Positions 21,936 through 32,617 of a stretch of DNA of 64,000 nt are shown in pieces. This stretch comes from Nematopogon swammerdamellus. Lineage: Eukaryota > Arthropoda > Insecta > Lepidoptera > Adelidae. How positions within the stretch are numbered: the first letter of the stretch is position 1; each line of letters starts with the position of its first letter. The position numbers were made by a program, and so were the translations under genes. Where the stretch lies: the NCBI GenBank assembly GCA_946902875.1, contig OX336345.1:13733395-13797394 (forward strand), read 5' to 3'. Under the pieces are notes generated by a model that was not told where the DNA came from, did no database searches, and saw nothing but the letters and a program-made list of their open reading frames with translations.

Positions 21936-24900
21936 CATAAAGACAAAAGCGTTGTCGACAACAAATAGTCCGAAAGGGCCAATATTCACTCGGTTGCTTC
22001 TGCTTATTTCCAGGACTCGAGACTTCTGTAAATCATTTATTAGTAAAGAATCATCTGCACAAAGATTAATAATAAAATAATTTAATAATAGTCGTTTCGG
22101 CGCATGGGCTGATAGCGAAGAGCCTCGACGACCACCTTGAGAGGCTCTCGCTGAGTGGTTGGGTCAAGGGCCAGATCCAGAAGACAGCCCTTCTCGACAC
22201 TGCACGCTCGCCCCGCCTCCGGTGTTGGAAACTCTATATTTTAGATTTTGATTTTGCTTTATAAAAAAAAATTAAATTGCTATAAAAAGAAAATCTATAC
22301 ATATAATAAAATCGTAGAGGTAAGAAAGTCTGTACATTGAATGTATTCGGAAAAAAACTAACCAGGGTGGCTTAAAATGAGATACTGAACATGTTAGAAC
22401 AGTTTTTAAAATTTTTGTTTGTTTGTTTGTTTGTCTGTACGCGCATCACGCAAAAACCACTGAACGGAATTAGACGAAACTTTGTATAGTGGCAGTTTAT
22501 ATGCCGGGTTAACATAATACGTAAAAAAAAATAACAAAAATAAAAAAAAAATTAACAATTATAAACATTATTGCGCGTTTAAAATCACGTAGTCCAAAGT
22601 GCATAATTATATCTTGAGAACTGTCAGCAAATACAATTTGAATAAAATATTCATTCGAAATTTAAAAATAAGTAGATACAACGAAAATGACAGTTCTTCT
22701 TTTTTATAACTTGAACACAATAGTCTATACATATCTATTCTTTCTATACATATCATAAAATCGTAAATGCAAAAATGTCTATTTGTACGCGCATCTCGCA
22801 AAAACCACTGAACGGAATTTGACGAAACTTTTTATAGTGACAGTGTATATCCCGGATGAACATAATAATTAAAAAATATAATAAAAATCACGTAATCCAA
22901 AGTAAAGGTAAAAAACTATTTTAAATGTCATGTTGACAACGGAGAACTGTCATCTCGACGTGAGCTGGCCGGTGACAAATTGTTTGATAAATAAAAATAA
23001 TAATTGAAAGTCGAAGTTATGTCGCTGTCATTGGTGCAATAAAATTTATATATCTGTTGCCCGCGGCTTCGCTCGCGTGAAATTCGTATTTAAAAAAAAG
23101 AAAGTAAGTAACTAAAGGCGGGCCCGAAGGCGGATCTGCGCTCACGTAAACGATATTCTTTCTCGATGAAAGTAACTAAGGGCGAGGCGGAAGGCGGAGC
23201 TGAGTTCAGGAAGAAGAAAAACATTTTTGAAGAAAGTAAGTAACTAAGGGCGAGGCCGAAGGCCGAGCTCTATTCTGGAAGACCATAAACCTTCTCGAAG
23301 AAAGTAAGTAACTATGGGCGAGGCCGCAGGCCGAGCTGCGTTCAGGAAGAAGCTAAACCATCTTGAAGAAAGTAAGTAATATAATTGAAAAACCATCTCG
23401 AAGAAATATATAATTGAAAAACCATCTCGAAGAAAGCAAGTAACTAAGGGCGAGGCCGAAGGCCGAGCTGCGTTCAGGAAGAAGCTAAACCATCTTGAAG
23501 AAAGTAAACAACTAAGGCGAGGCCGAAGGCCGAGCTACGTTCTGACAAATGATAAACCATCTCGAAGAAAGCAAGCAACTAAGGGCGAGGCCGAAGGCCG
23601 AGCTGCGTTCAGGAAGAAGCTAAACCATCTCGAATAAAGTTAATTAATATTAAAATTGAGTTAATTTAATTTAAATTTTATTATAAAGTCCACGCTTCTA
23701 ACGGCAAATATACCGTGCATCCTAGAACCTCGCGGTTATTCCCGGCTGGATGGAAAGAGGCCCGATGCTATCACCTTAGTGCCATGGACTAAGGGTAGTT
23801 CTTTGATGTGGGACGCCACTTTTGTTCTCATTGGCTCCAAGTCACGTTAGGACATCTTCAAGAGCGGCTGGCGCGGCCGAGGCTGGGGCGGAGAGCCTCA
23901 AACGCAGCAAATATAGAAATTAATTCAAGATTTCGAATCTGTTGCGTTTGCGGTTGAAACCCTCGGTCCGTGGAGCAGTGAAGCCAAAAGAGGCTTGAGC
24001 TGGTTGACGCAACTGGTGTCCCGTCATCAAGGGCTTATGTACTTGATTCAAAGGGTAAGCCTTGCCATCCAGCGGGGTAATGCCGCAAGTGCTCTAAGAA
24101 CATTTGAAAATGCCCGTTTTGATAGTTATTTTAATGTTTGTTAGGTAGGTTTAATTCTTTAGTTATTAATATTACTTTTGTATTTTTATGAAATAAATAG
24201 ATTGAGTAAACGATATTATATTCTATCGAAGAAAGGAAGTCTTTAAGGGCGAGGCCCGAAGGCGGAAGAGGGTTTTTGGTTTACCTGAACGGAGCTCGGC
24301 CTTCGGCCTCGCACTTAGTTCCTTCCTTTCTTCCAGAAGGTTTAACGTCTTCCTGAACGCAGCTCGGCCTTCGGCCTCGCCCTTACTTACTTCCTTTATT
24401 TGAGAAAGATTTATCGTTTACCTGAAAGCAGCTCGGCCTTCGGCCTCGCCCTTAGTTAGTTACTTTCTTTAAGAAGGTTTATCGATTACCTGAACGCAGC
24501 TCGGCCTTCGGCCTCACCCTTAGTTACTTACATTCTTCTTTGGAATACGAATTTCACGCGAGCGGAGCCGCGGGCTCAGCTAGTGTGTTAATAAAGATAA
24601 AATAATACACACCTAGTACTACAACACAGCGCGTGGTTATATGCATTTCAAATGTCTGAAGTTCTGAATTTTGAATGAATTTATATACTTATCTGGATTC
24701 TTAGTTGATAAGTACCTATATAACTAACTACCTACATAGAGTAGGAAAATACAGAGAAAATATATTATGCTTTTTTTTTTTTTATTACTACGCGAGACAC
24801 TTGGCGCCGTCAGCATGGATTGTTGAGCCGACGACGCCCAAAAGCATTCGTTTTAGAACGGGGGCTGCGAATGCCGTGCCGGCGTGACAGATGCCTTTTT

Positions 24901-27900
24901 ACGCGTCTCTTGAATGATCCCAAGTCATACACTGAAGGAAACACATCAGGAGGAAGTTTCGCAGTGGGGAAGATAAAAGAAATACTGGAGCGCTTAGTCC
25001 GCACTTTAGGCAGCTCTACAGTATAGGGATGCATTCCCTGTCTGTTACGCGTGGACCTATGGTGAAATGGTGAAGTCGGAATTGTTTCGAACAGCTCCTC
25101 AGAGCATTCACCGTTGAACAGTCGATAGAACACACTTAGTGAACCTATGTCTCTACGGAGCTGCAAAGGTTCAAGTTTGCAGGACACTTCAAAGTCGTTA
25201 ACTTGGCGAACTGCACGTCTTTGGATCGAGTCTAACAAGCCAAGTCGATACTGAGCAGCCCCACCCCAAAGATGCGAGCAATACTCCACGCATGACCTCA
25301 CCTGCGACTTATACAGCAGCAGGATTTGGTCAGGCGTAAAGTATCTCCGCGCCTTGTTCAGGACACCCAGCTTTTTAGAGGCAAGCTTAGCTTTGTCCTC
25401 GATGTGACGGCCGAAGTTGAGTTCGCGGGTTAAGTCCACTCCAAGGATACTAAAGTGGTCATCGACGTTCAACCTTATGCCCTGGAATTCGGGAGCTGAG
25501 CGAAATGGCGATTTTTTCGCACTAAACACACACGCCTGTGTTTTAGTTGCGTTGAACTGTACCAGATTTTCCTGGCCCCATAATGAAATTAGGTGCAGGG
25601 TTTTCTCAATTTCAACAACAACACTACGCCTGCCCTCCTCCACTTCCTCCTTACTGGCACTGGGGCGGCTGCCGTAGCGTCCGTGTACCGTGCTGTCATC
25701 TGCATAACAATGAATATCACCAAGGGATAGTAAGTCATTGATATGCAGAAGGAACAGCGTAGGCGATATCACGGAGCCTTGTGGAACGCCAGCGTTCACA
25801 GCCATGGCATCGGAGCAGCAGCCGTCTACTAGGACCTGAATACTGCGGCCATGCAGGAAGTCGGCGATCCAGTCGCACAGATCAGAGGGGAGGCCGTAGG
25901 ACGGCAGCTTGGATAGAAGTGCCTTGTACCAGACGCGGTCAAAGGCCTTTGATATATCTAGCCCAATAGCCATAGCTTCACCAAAGTCTTCAAGCGATTG
26001 ACCCCAGAGGTGGGTGACGTACACTAGTAGATCCCCGGCCGAACGCTTTGGCCTAAAGCCGTATTGCCTGTCGGAGATGAGGTCATTGGTCTCTAGGTAC
26101 GTCATTATTTGAGCGTTAATAACTCGCTCCATCACCTTGCAAAGCAGGGAGGTAACCGCTATCGGACGATAGTTGGCAGGGTCAGAACGATCGCCTTTCT
26201 TTGGGACCGGCTGGACGTAGGCAGACTTCCAAGCCGATGGCACCTGGCCAGAGGAATAGGACAGGCGGAACAGGCGTGTGAGGATAGGGGCCAACTCAGG
26301 AGCACACATCTTCAGCACCAGAGCGGGGATCCTGTCGGGTCCACTCGCTTTCCTGACATCCAGACCGAGCAGCTCCTTCCGTACGGTGCGTTGACGAAAC
26401 TGCACCTTTGGCATGGAGCACTCGCATCTGGGGATTGACGGAGGTGACGCACCACCGTCATCCAGGCGTGAGTTTCGCGCAAAGAGGGACACTAAGAGGT
26501 CGGCTTTCTCTTTGGCAGAATGAGCGAGGGAACCGTCAGGTCGCTCCAATGGAGGAAGTGCAGAGCGACAGAAGTTCAGCTGAGCAGACTTGGCCAGGGA
26601 CCAGAATTCACGGCTTCCCGATGGATGACTGATCAACCGATCACCAATTCTGCGCACGTGGTCAGACTTCGCCCTTAATATTACTTTCTTGCTTAATCTG
26701 GAGGCAACGTTGAAGGCGTGCTTCAGTTTGGAGACTTCCGAACCCTGCTAGTTAAAAATACATTATTCATTGTTATCGACTAACGAGTACCTAACTAGAT
26801 AAAACGATAATGATTTTAAGACAATTTATTATCATTCAAACAAAAGCAGGTAAGTAATGAAAATAGTGGTGTTACCTACAAACTCCCTCGCTGTTCAGAA
26901 TTTAGATACTCACCATGTCCTCGCGATCCGTGTCGCCGAGTGTATTATTGATTACATCCCAAGTATGGCTGAACTATAATAAAAAAGCAGGTCAGTATAG
27001 ATTATATGAATTTACAGTATTCTTCAAACTATAAAATACCTTAAAATGCATAGACATACATATAGTCTATATTGCATTACATAATCTGAGCGCTAGAAAC
27101 ACACATGTAAGTAATATATCTAAAATAAACAGGCTATTTGATATTTATGTGAACCCGCCCAAATCAATTGTATCTGCGTGATAATGATTTTAGATAATGC
27201 GATTTGAAGCTCAATCTTAGGCGTTCCGTACTCCCATTATGAGCACCATGTTCATTCGACTTATGCCATATTAATGCGTATTATTATATCAAGTGGGTCT
27301 TACCGCATCCCCGATATCATTGCACAATTTCGGTAGGAGTAACAGTTTTAGAGTCTCGACCACAAGAAGTAACAATCGTACAGGAATGCCTGTCAAGGTT
27401 CTGAAGTCTAGCCAGTCGTTGATGGCGTAGGGGTTCGCGAATATCATGACGTAGCAGCAGATATTAAGTAACAGGGGCCCCTCGATCGCCGACCCCGCTG
27501 AGATAAAATACTCCTCCAGCTCCAAGCGGAGTAAGCATTTCTTCTTCAGCGTAAGCTCTAGGAACTGCGGCGTCACGATCGACTCGTTGATCTGGCGAGC
27601 GGTGCTGCCGAACTTTAACAATACGTGACAGAGCTTACAGTAGTATAGCGTTGTTACTGAGAACACATACATAGTGGATATTGGTATTTTCGAAAACGTC
27701 ATTACAGTTCTCAGCGAGACTAATGCCATATCAATCAAGACTAGGACAACAACGGTGGACAAAAAGCAAACTTTATGATTCTGGTTTTGAAAATCGAATC
27801 TTCCAATCTCCTCAAACTGATTGAGTTCGGTGACGACGCGTTCGTATCTATGCCCGAAGACGAGCGCCTCGAGCCAGAGTATTGCGCAACAACTTATGGT

Positions 27901-28128
27901 TAGGAAAAGCCTACAATTCATGACGGGCCACAGTTCGGTGAGACACATCGCGAACCCGGCGAATAGCACTAGGGCGTACACCAACAGCGGCCATGACAGC
28001 CTGTACTCATACTTCCCGTTGTGTAACGTCTTCTTGTAACAGTGTAGGCCGGCGAAGTATAGTAAATGAATAAACCAATTTGATTTAATTTTTGACTTAA
28101 ACTTCTTCAATACTACTTCCATGATCAT
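21936..28128 (-). CDS. gustatory receptor GrA (exons 1-3)
   Basis: Minus-strand exons are 28128-27304 (275 codons), 26973-26914 (20) and 22025-21936 (30), all GT-AG and phase 0. Exon 4 is probably 17082-17002, which would give 351 residues. It encodes a multi-pass membrane protein of the insect 7tm_7 chemoreceptor family, expected in taste-neuron dendrites. Exon 1 carries the N-terminus (HCYKKTLHNGKYEYRLSW) and most helices. Exon 2 encodes FSHTWDVINNTLGDTDREDM. Exon 3 encodes the segment before the last helix (GPFGLFVVDNAFVFM). Start at the first Met before KKFKSKIKSNWF. GrB is its tandem paralogue. Intron 2 (about 4.9 kb) contains the Helitron-like element at 22294 and the LINE at 24771, so the gene may be poorly spliced. 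An odorant receptor was considered, but the exon pattern and C-terminus fit gustatory receptors better. The ligand is unknown. Confidence 0.78.
22294..24583 (+). mobile_element. composite Helitron-like element, copy H1
   Basis: Starts A|TCTATACATATAATAAAATC and ends GCGGAGCCGCGGGCTCAGCTAG|T (2290 bp). A second 5'-type terminus occurs inside at 22743. The body holds an inverted internal end motif (23056), 68-bp repeats (about 23095-23640), a reverse transcriptase C-terminal fragment (about 23690-24145), and 68-bp repeats in the opposite orientation (about 24225-24535). Related copies lie at 53772 and 61454. It sits in GrA intron 2. It has no Rep/helicase, so mobilisation would be in trans. Confidence 0.65.
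23690..24145 (+). pseudogene. captured LINE reverse transcriptase C-terminus
   Basis: Plus-strand frames give HPRTSRLFPAGWKEARCYHL, then SVAFAVETLGPWSSEAKRG and IQRVSLAIQRGNAASALRTF. These are successive parts of the C-terminal region of one non-LTR reverse transcriptase class. Stops and frame changes make it non-functional. The same fragment, less decayed, is at 61893-62400 and 54170-54690. Confidence 0.6.
24771..26748 (-). mobile_element. 5'-truncated non-LTR retrotransposon (Jockey/CR1-like)
   Basis: A T run at 24771-24783 is the complement of the 3' poly-A tail. The open frame reaches to about 26745, where it stops abruptly, as expected for 5' truncation during target-primed reverse transcription. 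There is no endonuclease domain or ORF1. It lies in GrA intron 2, same strand as the gene. No clear target duplication was seen. Confidence 0.8.
24810..26657 (-). CDS. LINE reverse transcriptase ORF2 fragment
   Basis: 615 codons with no internal stop. Reverse transcriptase motifs in order: RKASGPDRIPALVLK at about 102-116, SLLCKVMERVI at about 170-180, the DISKAFDRVW Asp motif at about 234, GVPQGSVISP at 290-299, and the YADD active site at 318-321. A C-terminal region follows with RSCVEYCSHLWGG and YDLGSFKRRVKRHLS. The frame continues upstream of the first Met to about 26745, so the Met is not the true start and the N-terminal endonuclease is missing. The uninterrupted frame suggests a recent insertion. 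Related relics lie at 36.0-37.3, 43.5-43.9 and 53.3-53.7 kb. Confidence 0.88.
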   Translation of the reverse strand: MRRIGDRLISHPSGSREFWSLAKSAQLNFCRSALPPLERPDGSLAHSAKEKADLLVSLFARNSRLDDGGASPPSIPRCECSMPKVQFRQRTVRKELLGLDVRKASGPDRIPALVLKMCAPELAPILTRLFRLSYSSGQVPSAWKSAYVQPVPKKGDRSDPANYRPIAVTSLLCKVMERVINAQIMTYLETNDLISDRQYGFRPKRSAGDLLVYVTHLWGQSLEDFGEAMAIGLDISKAFDRVWYKALLSKLPSYGLPSDLCDWIADFLHGRSIQVLVDGCCSDAMAVNAGVPQGSVISPTLFLLHINDLLSLGDIHCYADDSTVHGRYGSRPSASKEEVEEGRRSVVVEIEKTLHLISLWGQENLVQFNATKTQACVFSAKKSPFRSAPEFQGIRLNVDDHFSILGVDLTRELNFGRHIEDKAKLASKKLGVLNKARRYFTPDQILLLYKSQVRSCVEYCSHLWGGAAQYRLGLLDSIQRRAVRQVNDFEVSCKLEPLQLRRDIGSLSVFYRLFNGECSEELFETIPTSPFHHRSTRNRQGMHPYTVELPKVRTKRSSISFIFPTAKLPPDVFPSVYDLGSFKRRVKRHLSRRHGIRSPRSKTNAFGRRRLNNPC

Positions 28129-28486
28129 ACAGAATCTCTAACTGCTTCTTGTTAAAATGCAAGTTACGACACATTATAAAATAAATATATCTAAGAGCGA
28201 TTCCTTATCAGCTATTTTTATTTCAAAAGTGCCGACATTGGTAATTTTAAATAATGAAAGCAGAAGATATATTTAATGAAGTTTATAAAGTTAAAACATC
28301 CAACAATAGAGATAAAAATCATAAGATACACTAACGATATGAATTTAAATAGTGTGGAGTGAACAATATTGTACCTTTACATTTATAATGTGCTTACCAT
28401 TTATCAAGAACCTAAACATGTAAGTGACAACCTAAATGCGCTCTAATTTGAGCGGCTATTGCTGTAATGGATGTAGCTGTCAGATA

Positions 28487-28542
28487 CTGGTTTAAAATAT
28501 TTCAGCGCCGTATATATACGGCGCTGAAATATTTTAAACCAG
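28487..28542. repeat. perfect 56-bp palindrome
   Basis: CTGGTTTAAAATATTTCAGC...GCTGAAATATTTTAAACCAG with centre CGCCGTATATATACGGCG. The 28-bp arms match fully with no loop. It lies about 0.36 kb upstream of the GrA start codon. Confidence 0.9.
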
Positions 28543-28610
28543 ATTTCATAATTTGACATTTTACATAATGATAAATGAATGAGTTAATATAGGTAATCAT
28601 ATTATCCATA

Positions 28611-28970
28611 ATGTCAGTGATGAACCATGAGTGCAAAAATCTGCACGAAAATAAAACTGTTCCAAAGAGCGGGGGGCATGCTGGGACTCGCTCTACATCT
28701 CAAAAGGACCAATACAGATCTCCGCAGGATCACCAAGATCAGGGATGCGCTAAAACAGCCAAACATCTAAAATGGAAGTGGGGAATTCATGACGTCGTAC
28801 GCATGAAAGACGGACGTTGGAGCACAAGAGTGACGAGCTGGCATCCACGAGACGAGAGGGCGCGCGGACGGCAAGGAAAACGCTTGACCGACGACATCGA
28901 AGCTTTAGGCAGGCGAGAGACAGGATTCACTAGAGGAAGGATGGCCGACAATCACTGTCCAATGAAATAA
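28611..28970 (+). pseudogene. LINE ORF2 C-terminal relic
   Basis: The frame reads ...HLKWKWGIHDVVRMKDGRWSTRV...HPRDERARGRQGKRLTDDI. This matches the C-terminal region of RTE-like endonuclease-reverse transcriptases, where the segment is usually LKW-W-GH-AR--DGRW. Only this end remains; the reverse transcriptase core is absent. Confidence 0.65.
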
Positions 28971-29863
28971 TTGGTACCTATATTATTTATGAATTTTTCG
29001 CGACAAACTTTTTGAAAACAAATCGAAAACCTAAATTTATTTTAAATATTATTTTTATTAATAAAAGCTTGTTTTTAAAGAAGGCTTATTATTTATTTAT
29101 TTATTTTGTGATTTTAAATAATTTTAGTTCATTTTATTTTAAATATCGAGTATAGTAAATTGTATTGTCACCAGAACCAAAAGGATGTGCAAGTTTTCAG
29201 CTCAATTGGTTGGGGGAACTGGTTTAAAATTAAGTTGCAAGATTTGACCCATAGGTACTAACACAGGAAGTTAAATAAAAGCTAAACATAAAACAAATTG
29301 AGCTGCAGCTCAATTCTAAAAAAAAACCGGATGCTCTATGTATTCATTTATTGAATGTTTTCATACAAGTTTGGTCCGATCACGTTTGGGTACTTACCGC
29401 CAATTTTTTGGCAACTTACGAGTATTTTAGATGCATTGAATTATATGTTTTCCATAGTGTCGATTAGAACCATTCAGCTCAAAAGTATGTATTACAAAAT
29501 ATTAAAAAACCTCTACATGATGTAGGTCGTGGTACACTGACTAATACTCCAATGGACAATAGGCACCTAATGCCAAAATCTGTATTATCTGTATTATTAA
29601 CCTAACCTAAGAATTGGATATTTATCTGTAAATAGGAGGTTTTGGATTAAATAAATAAATAAGAGCCTTTATGTTGGTTTTGCCTTTGTCTTTGTGAGTG
29701 TACATTAAGAACCTTAATGTACACTCACTACTATCGTATGGAATAACTCAACCGATGCTGAAAGAGTGCTAATACTGCAAAAACGAGCGATAAGCCAGTG
29801 TACCGCGAACAACATCCTGTAGAGACTGTTTCAAATCTTTTGGTATACTAACTGTGTGCTCTA
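28971..29863. other. no gene recognised; repeat copy and short palindrome
   Basis: AT-rich. It contains the second copy of the 16725 repeat (29314-29485) and a 35-bp near-perfect hairpin at 29694-29728 (GTGAGTGTACATTAAG, AAC or so, and its complement). No coding region was seen. Confidence 0.45.
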
Positions 29864-29865
29864 TA

Positions 29866-31016
29866 TACAGGGTGGCCCAGTTATAGTAGTCCAAAAATTT
29901 TTTTTAGATAGAGGACATCATGTTGACTCATTTAAAATGAACATTAGTTCCGCGAAAATCAATAGTTTAGAAGTTATGATTTTTTTAAACTTTTTTTGAA
30001 ATTTCTCTATTTTAATCATATAAACCGCTCTAGTTGGATATCTATTCCACAAAACCGAATAAAATTTGGTATGGAAGTAGAGAAGACGTGTAGCTAGTAC
30101 GTAATGAATAGCTTTTAGGTTTACTCCTAGACTGTACTGTTGCTATAGCCCTTTCAGTGAATTTTTTTTCAGTTTACACTAAAACTGATAAATTTTTGAA
30201 AAATCACTTTGAAAAAAAAAAGTACTACGGGAGATTTGCCCATGCCCTTAAAACTACCTATACATATCACAATTCTCCAGACCAAACATTGTAGTGGTGT
30301 TACGATTGTAACATATTCAAAATTAACATCATTTGTACAAAGTCACTACAATAAAAAGTGACGATTACCTTAATTTTTAAAATCTTATTTTTTTCACAAC
30401 GTAAGTTCAACTATAATTTCACATTATTCACAATCCTGTCTCTAACAGCGCTAATCTACACATAAAAAACTGTTTAGTAATGTTTTAAAAAAATAAGATT
30501 TTAAAAATTAAGGTAATCGTCACTTTTTATTGTAGTGACTTTGTACAAATGATGTTAATTTTGAATATGTTACAATTGTAACACCACTACAATTTTTGGT
30601 CTGGAGAATTGTGATGTGTATAGGTAGTTTTTAAGGGCATGGGCAAATCTCCGGTAGTACTTTTTTTTTTCAAAGTGATTTTTCAAAAATTTATCAGTTT
30701 TAGTGTAAACTGAAAAAAAATTCACTGAAAGGGCTATAGCAACAGTACAGTCTAGGAGTAAACCTAAAAACTATTCATTACGTACTAGCTACACGTCTTC
30801 TCTACTTCCATACCAAATTTTATTCGGTTTTGTGGAATAGATATCCAACTAGAGCGGTTTATGTGACTAAAATAGAGAAATTTCAAAAAAAGTTTAAAAA
30901 AATCATAACTTCTAAACTATTGATTTTCGCGGAACTAATGTTCATTTTAAATGAGTCAACATGATGTCCTCTATCTAAAAAAATTTTTTGGACTACTATA
31001 ACTGGGCCACCCTGTA
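29866..31016. mobile_element. 1.15 kb foldback element with 530-bp inverted arms
   Basis: The ends ACAGGGTGGCCCAGTTATAG and its complement are flanked by TA on both sides. The left arm (29866-30394) and right arm (30487-31016) are almost exact inverted copies with only scattered mismatches, around a 92-bp centre. No coding region was found. It is a large palindromic MITE or foldback element. The ACAGGGTG start and TA target suggest a Tc1/mariner-like mobiliser, which is inference. Confidence 0.85.
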
Positions 31017-31018
31017 TA

Positions 31019-31953
31019 CTACTCTGTCAAGAAAGTACCGGGAAAAGGTCAATAATACACAAAATATTAATTATTCTTCCAAATTTATGCTATCGCCCTC
31101 AAATTAGGCCCCTTCCGAAATAATACACTTACGTCTACGAATAATCAAATCATCAAAACATTTTTTAAATATATTTTCCGGAATCGACTTCAGTTCTCAC
31201 CGCGAATTCTCTTTTCTGTCTTCTATAGAGAGAAAACGGGTGCCTCGAGGTGGTAATTTGAGTTTTGGAAACAGAAAAATGTCGGCCGGAGCCATATCCG
31301 GTGAATACAGTGGTTGTTCGATGGTATTTGTTGAGTTTTTGGCCAAAAATTCGTTCACAATGATGGCCTTAAGCGATTGAGTTTTTGAAGAAAATTCAAA
31401 TCACGAGCGGCAACGTCTTTCATGCCCAAGCGATCGTTTAAAATGGTACGAATCGATTCGTGAGACACAGAAAGTTGAGCGGCTATCTCTCTCAAACTTG
31501 AATGAGGATTTTCAGTCACCGTTTCCTTCACTTTAGCTATATTAACTTTAGTTGAAGGCGTTTATGGCCGACCAGAGCGAGGCAAATCTTTCACGACATC
31601 TCGACCCCTTTTGAATGCACTGTACCACTCATGTAGACGTGTTTTTGATAAAGTCGATTCACCGTAAGCTTTCTGTAACATTTTCAGCGACTCGGAACAC
31701 GAAATTCCATTTACGATGCAAAATCTGAGACAAACTCTTTGAATGATATTTTTATCCATTATAAAAATCGCAAAACTCACTTGAGATGAACTAACAAAAT
31801 CGAGCACTGTAAACAAACTAAATGACAGATGGGGCTCAAACTCCGCGCCAATATAGAAAACAGTCGTGCCAACTTAGCGACAAAAAGAATTATTAGAATT
31901 GAATTTGGAATTAGAATTAAATTGTCAATTCCCGGTACTTTTTTGACAGAATG
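31019..31953 (-). mobile_element. internally deleted mariner element
   Basis: Imperfect terminal inverted repeats (TCTGTCAAGAAAGTACCGGG at left, the complement of CCCGGTACTTTTTTGACAGA at right) lie next to TA. It is about 0.93 kb, against about 1.3 kb for full mariners. Its left TA is shared with the foldback element. The minus strand carries a broken transposase (31050-31816). Confidence 0.75.
31050..31816 (-). pseudogene. mariner transposase, deleted
   Basis: The N-terminus is well preserved: CSESLKMLQKAYGESTLSK, then RLHEWYSAFKRGRDVVKDL. After a stop near 31562 comes STKVNIAKVKETVTENP and QLSVSHESIRTILNDRLGM, the paired-like DNA-binding region. The frame then shifts straight to a YSPDMAPADIFLFPKLKL-type segment around the last catalytic Asp. 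The region holding the first two catalytic Asp residues is deleted. It is non-functional. Confidence 0.8.
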
Positions 31954-32617
31954 TATATATATGAAGTAGTGGTTTAAGTACGCAAGAACATTAATTCTTT
32001 TGAGTTTAATGGCGCAAGTCACAATTACAACACGCGTAGCTCAGAGCGCTTAAAATCTGTTGCGCACAAATCGGCGATGGCTGAAAAAGACCCTGACGTG
32101 ATTGGACCCAAATTGTACGAAAATGTTCCTGATACAATAAAATCAATAAATAGTGACAATGTGTTCCAGAGTCAGCTGAAAATATTTTTCTTAGACTATC
32201 CATTTTATAAGTTAAGTGAATTTTTTTCTTACTCTAAATAAAAATTCTGCTGACTTTGATAATTAAAATTGTTTATATGTATAAACTAAAATTTTATTAA
32301 TAACTTGACTAACCCTATGTTCTTTGTTTTGTATTATATTATCCTTTTAATGGGTATATCTTGACCTAATATTTTAAATTTTTTGCTTATATATAACATA
32401 GGTAATGAAAACTTAGTATGTAAGTTATATATAAAAAAAACTCTGTAAGGTTTCTTACCCGGTTCTTCCTTATAGATTGCACTGCTGAACGGGACTTGAC
32501 AAAAAAAAAATGATGACAAACCATACTGAATTATGCACATGTCTCAATGAAATATTGTTATTGTTGTGTGTTCTTTATGGCGAAATAAAAATCATAGGTA
32601 TTCTAGTCATAAGTATT
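31954..32617. other. no gene recognised
   Basis: AT-rich spacer between the mariner and the last exon of GrB. It contains a short stretch near 32060-32220 resembling LINE-derived sequence in decayed frames, too weak to call. Confidence 0.3.

Noticed and set aside
27821..28039. Plus-strand frames opposite GrA and GrB exon 1
   Set aside because: They mirror each other because the receptors are paralogous; no independent evidence of coding.
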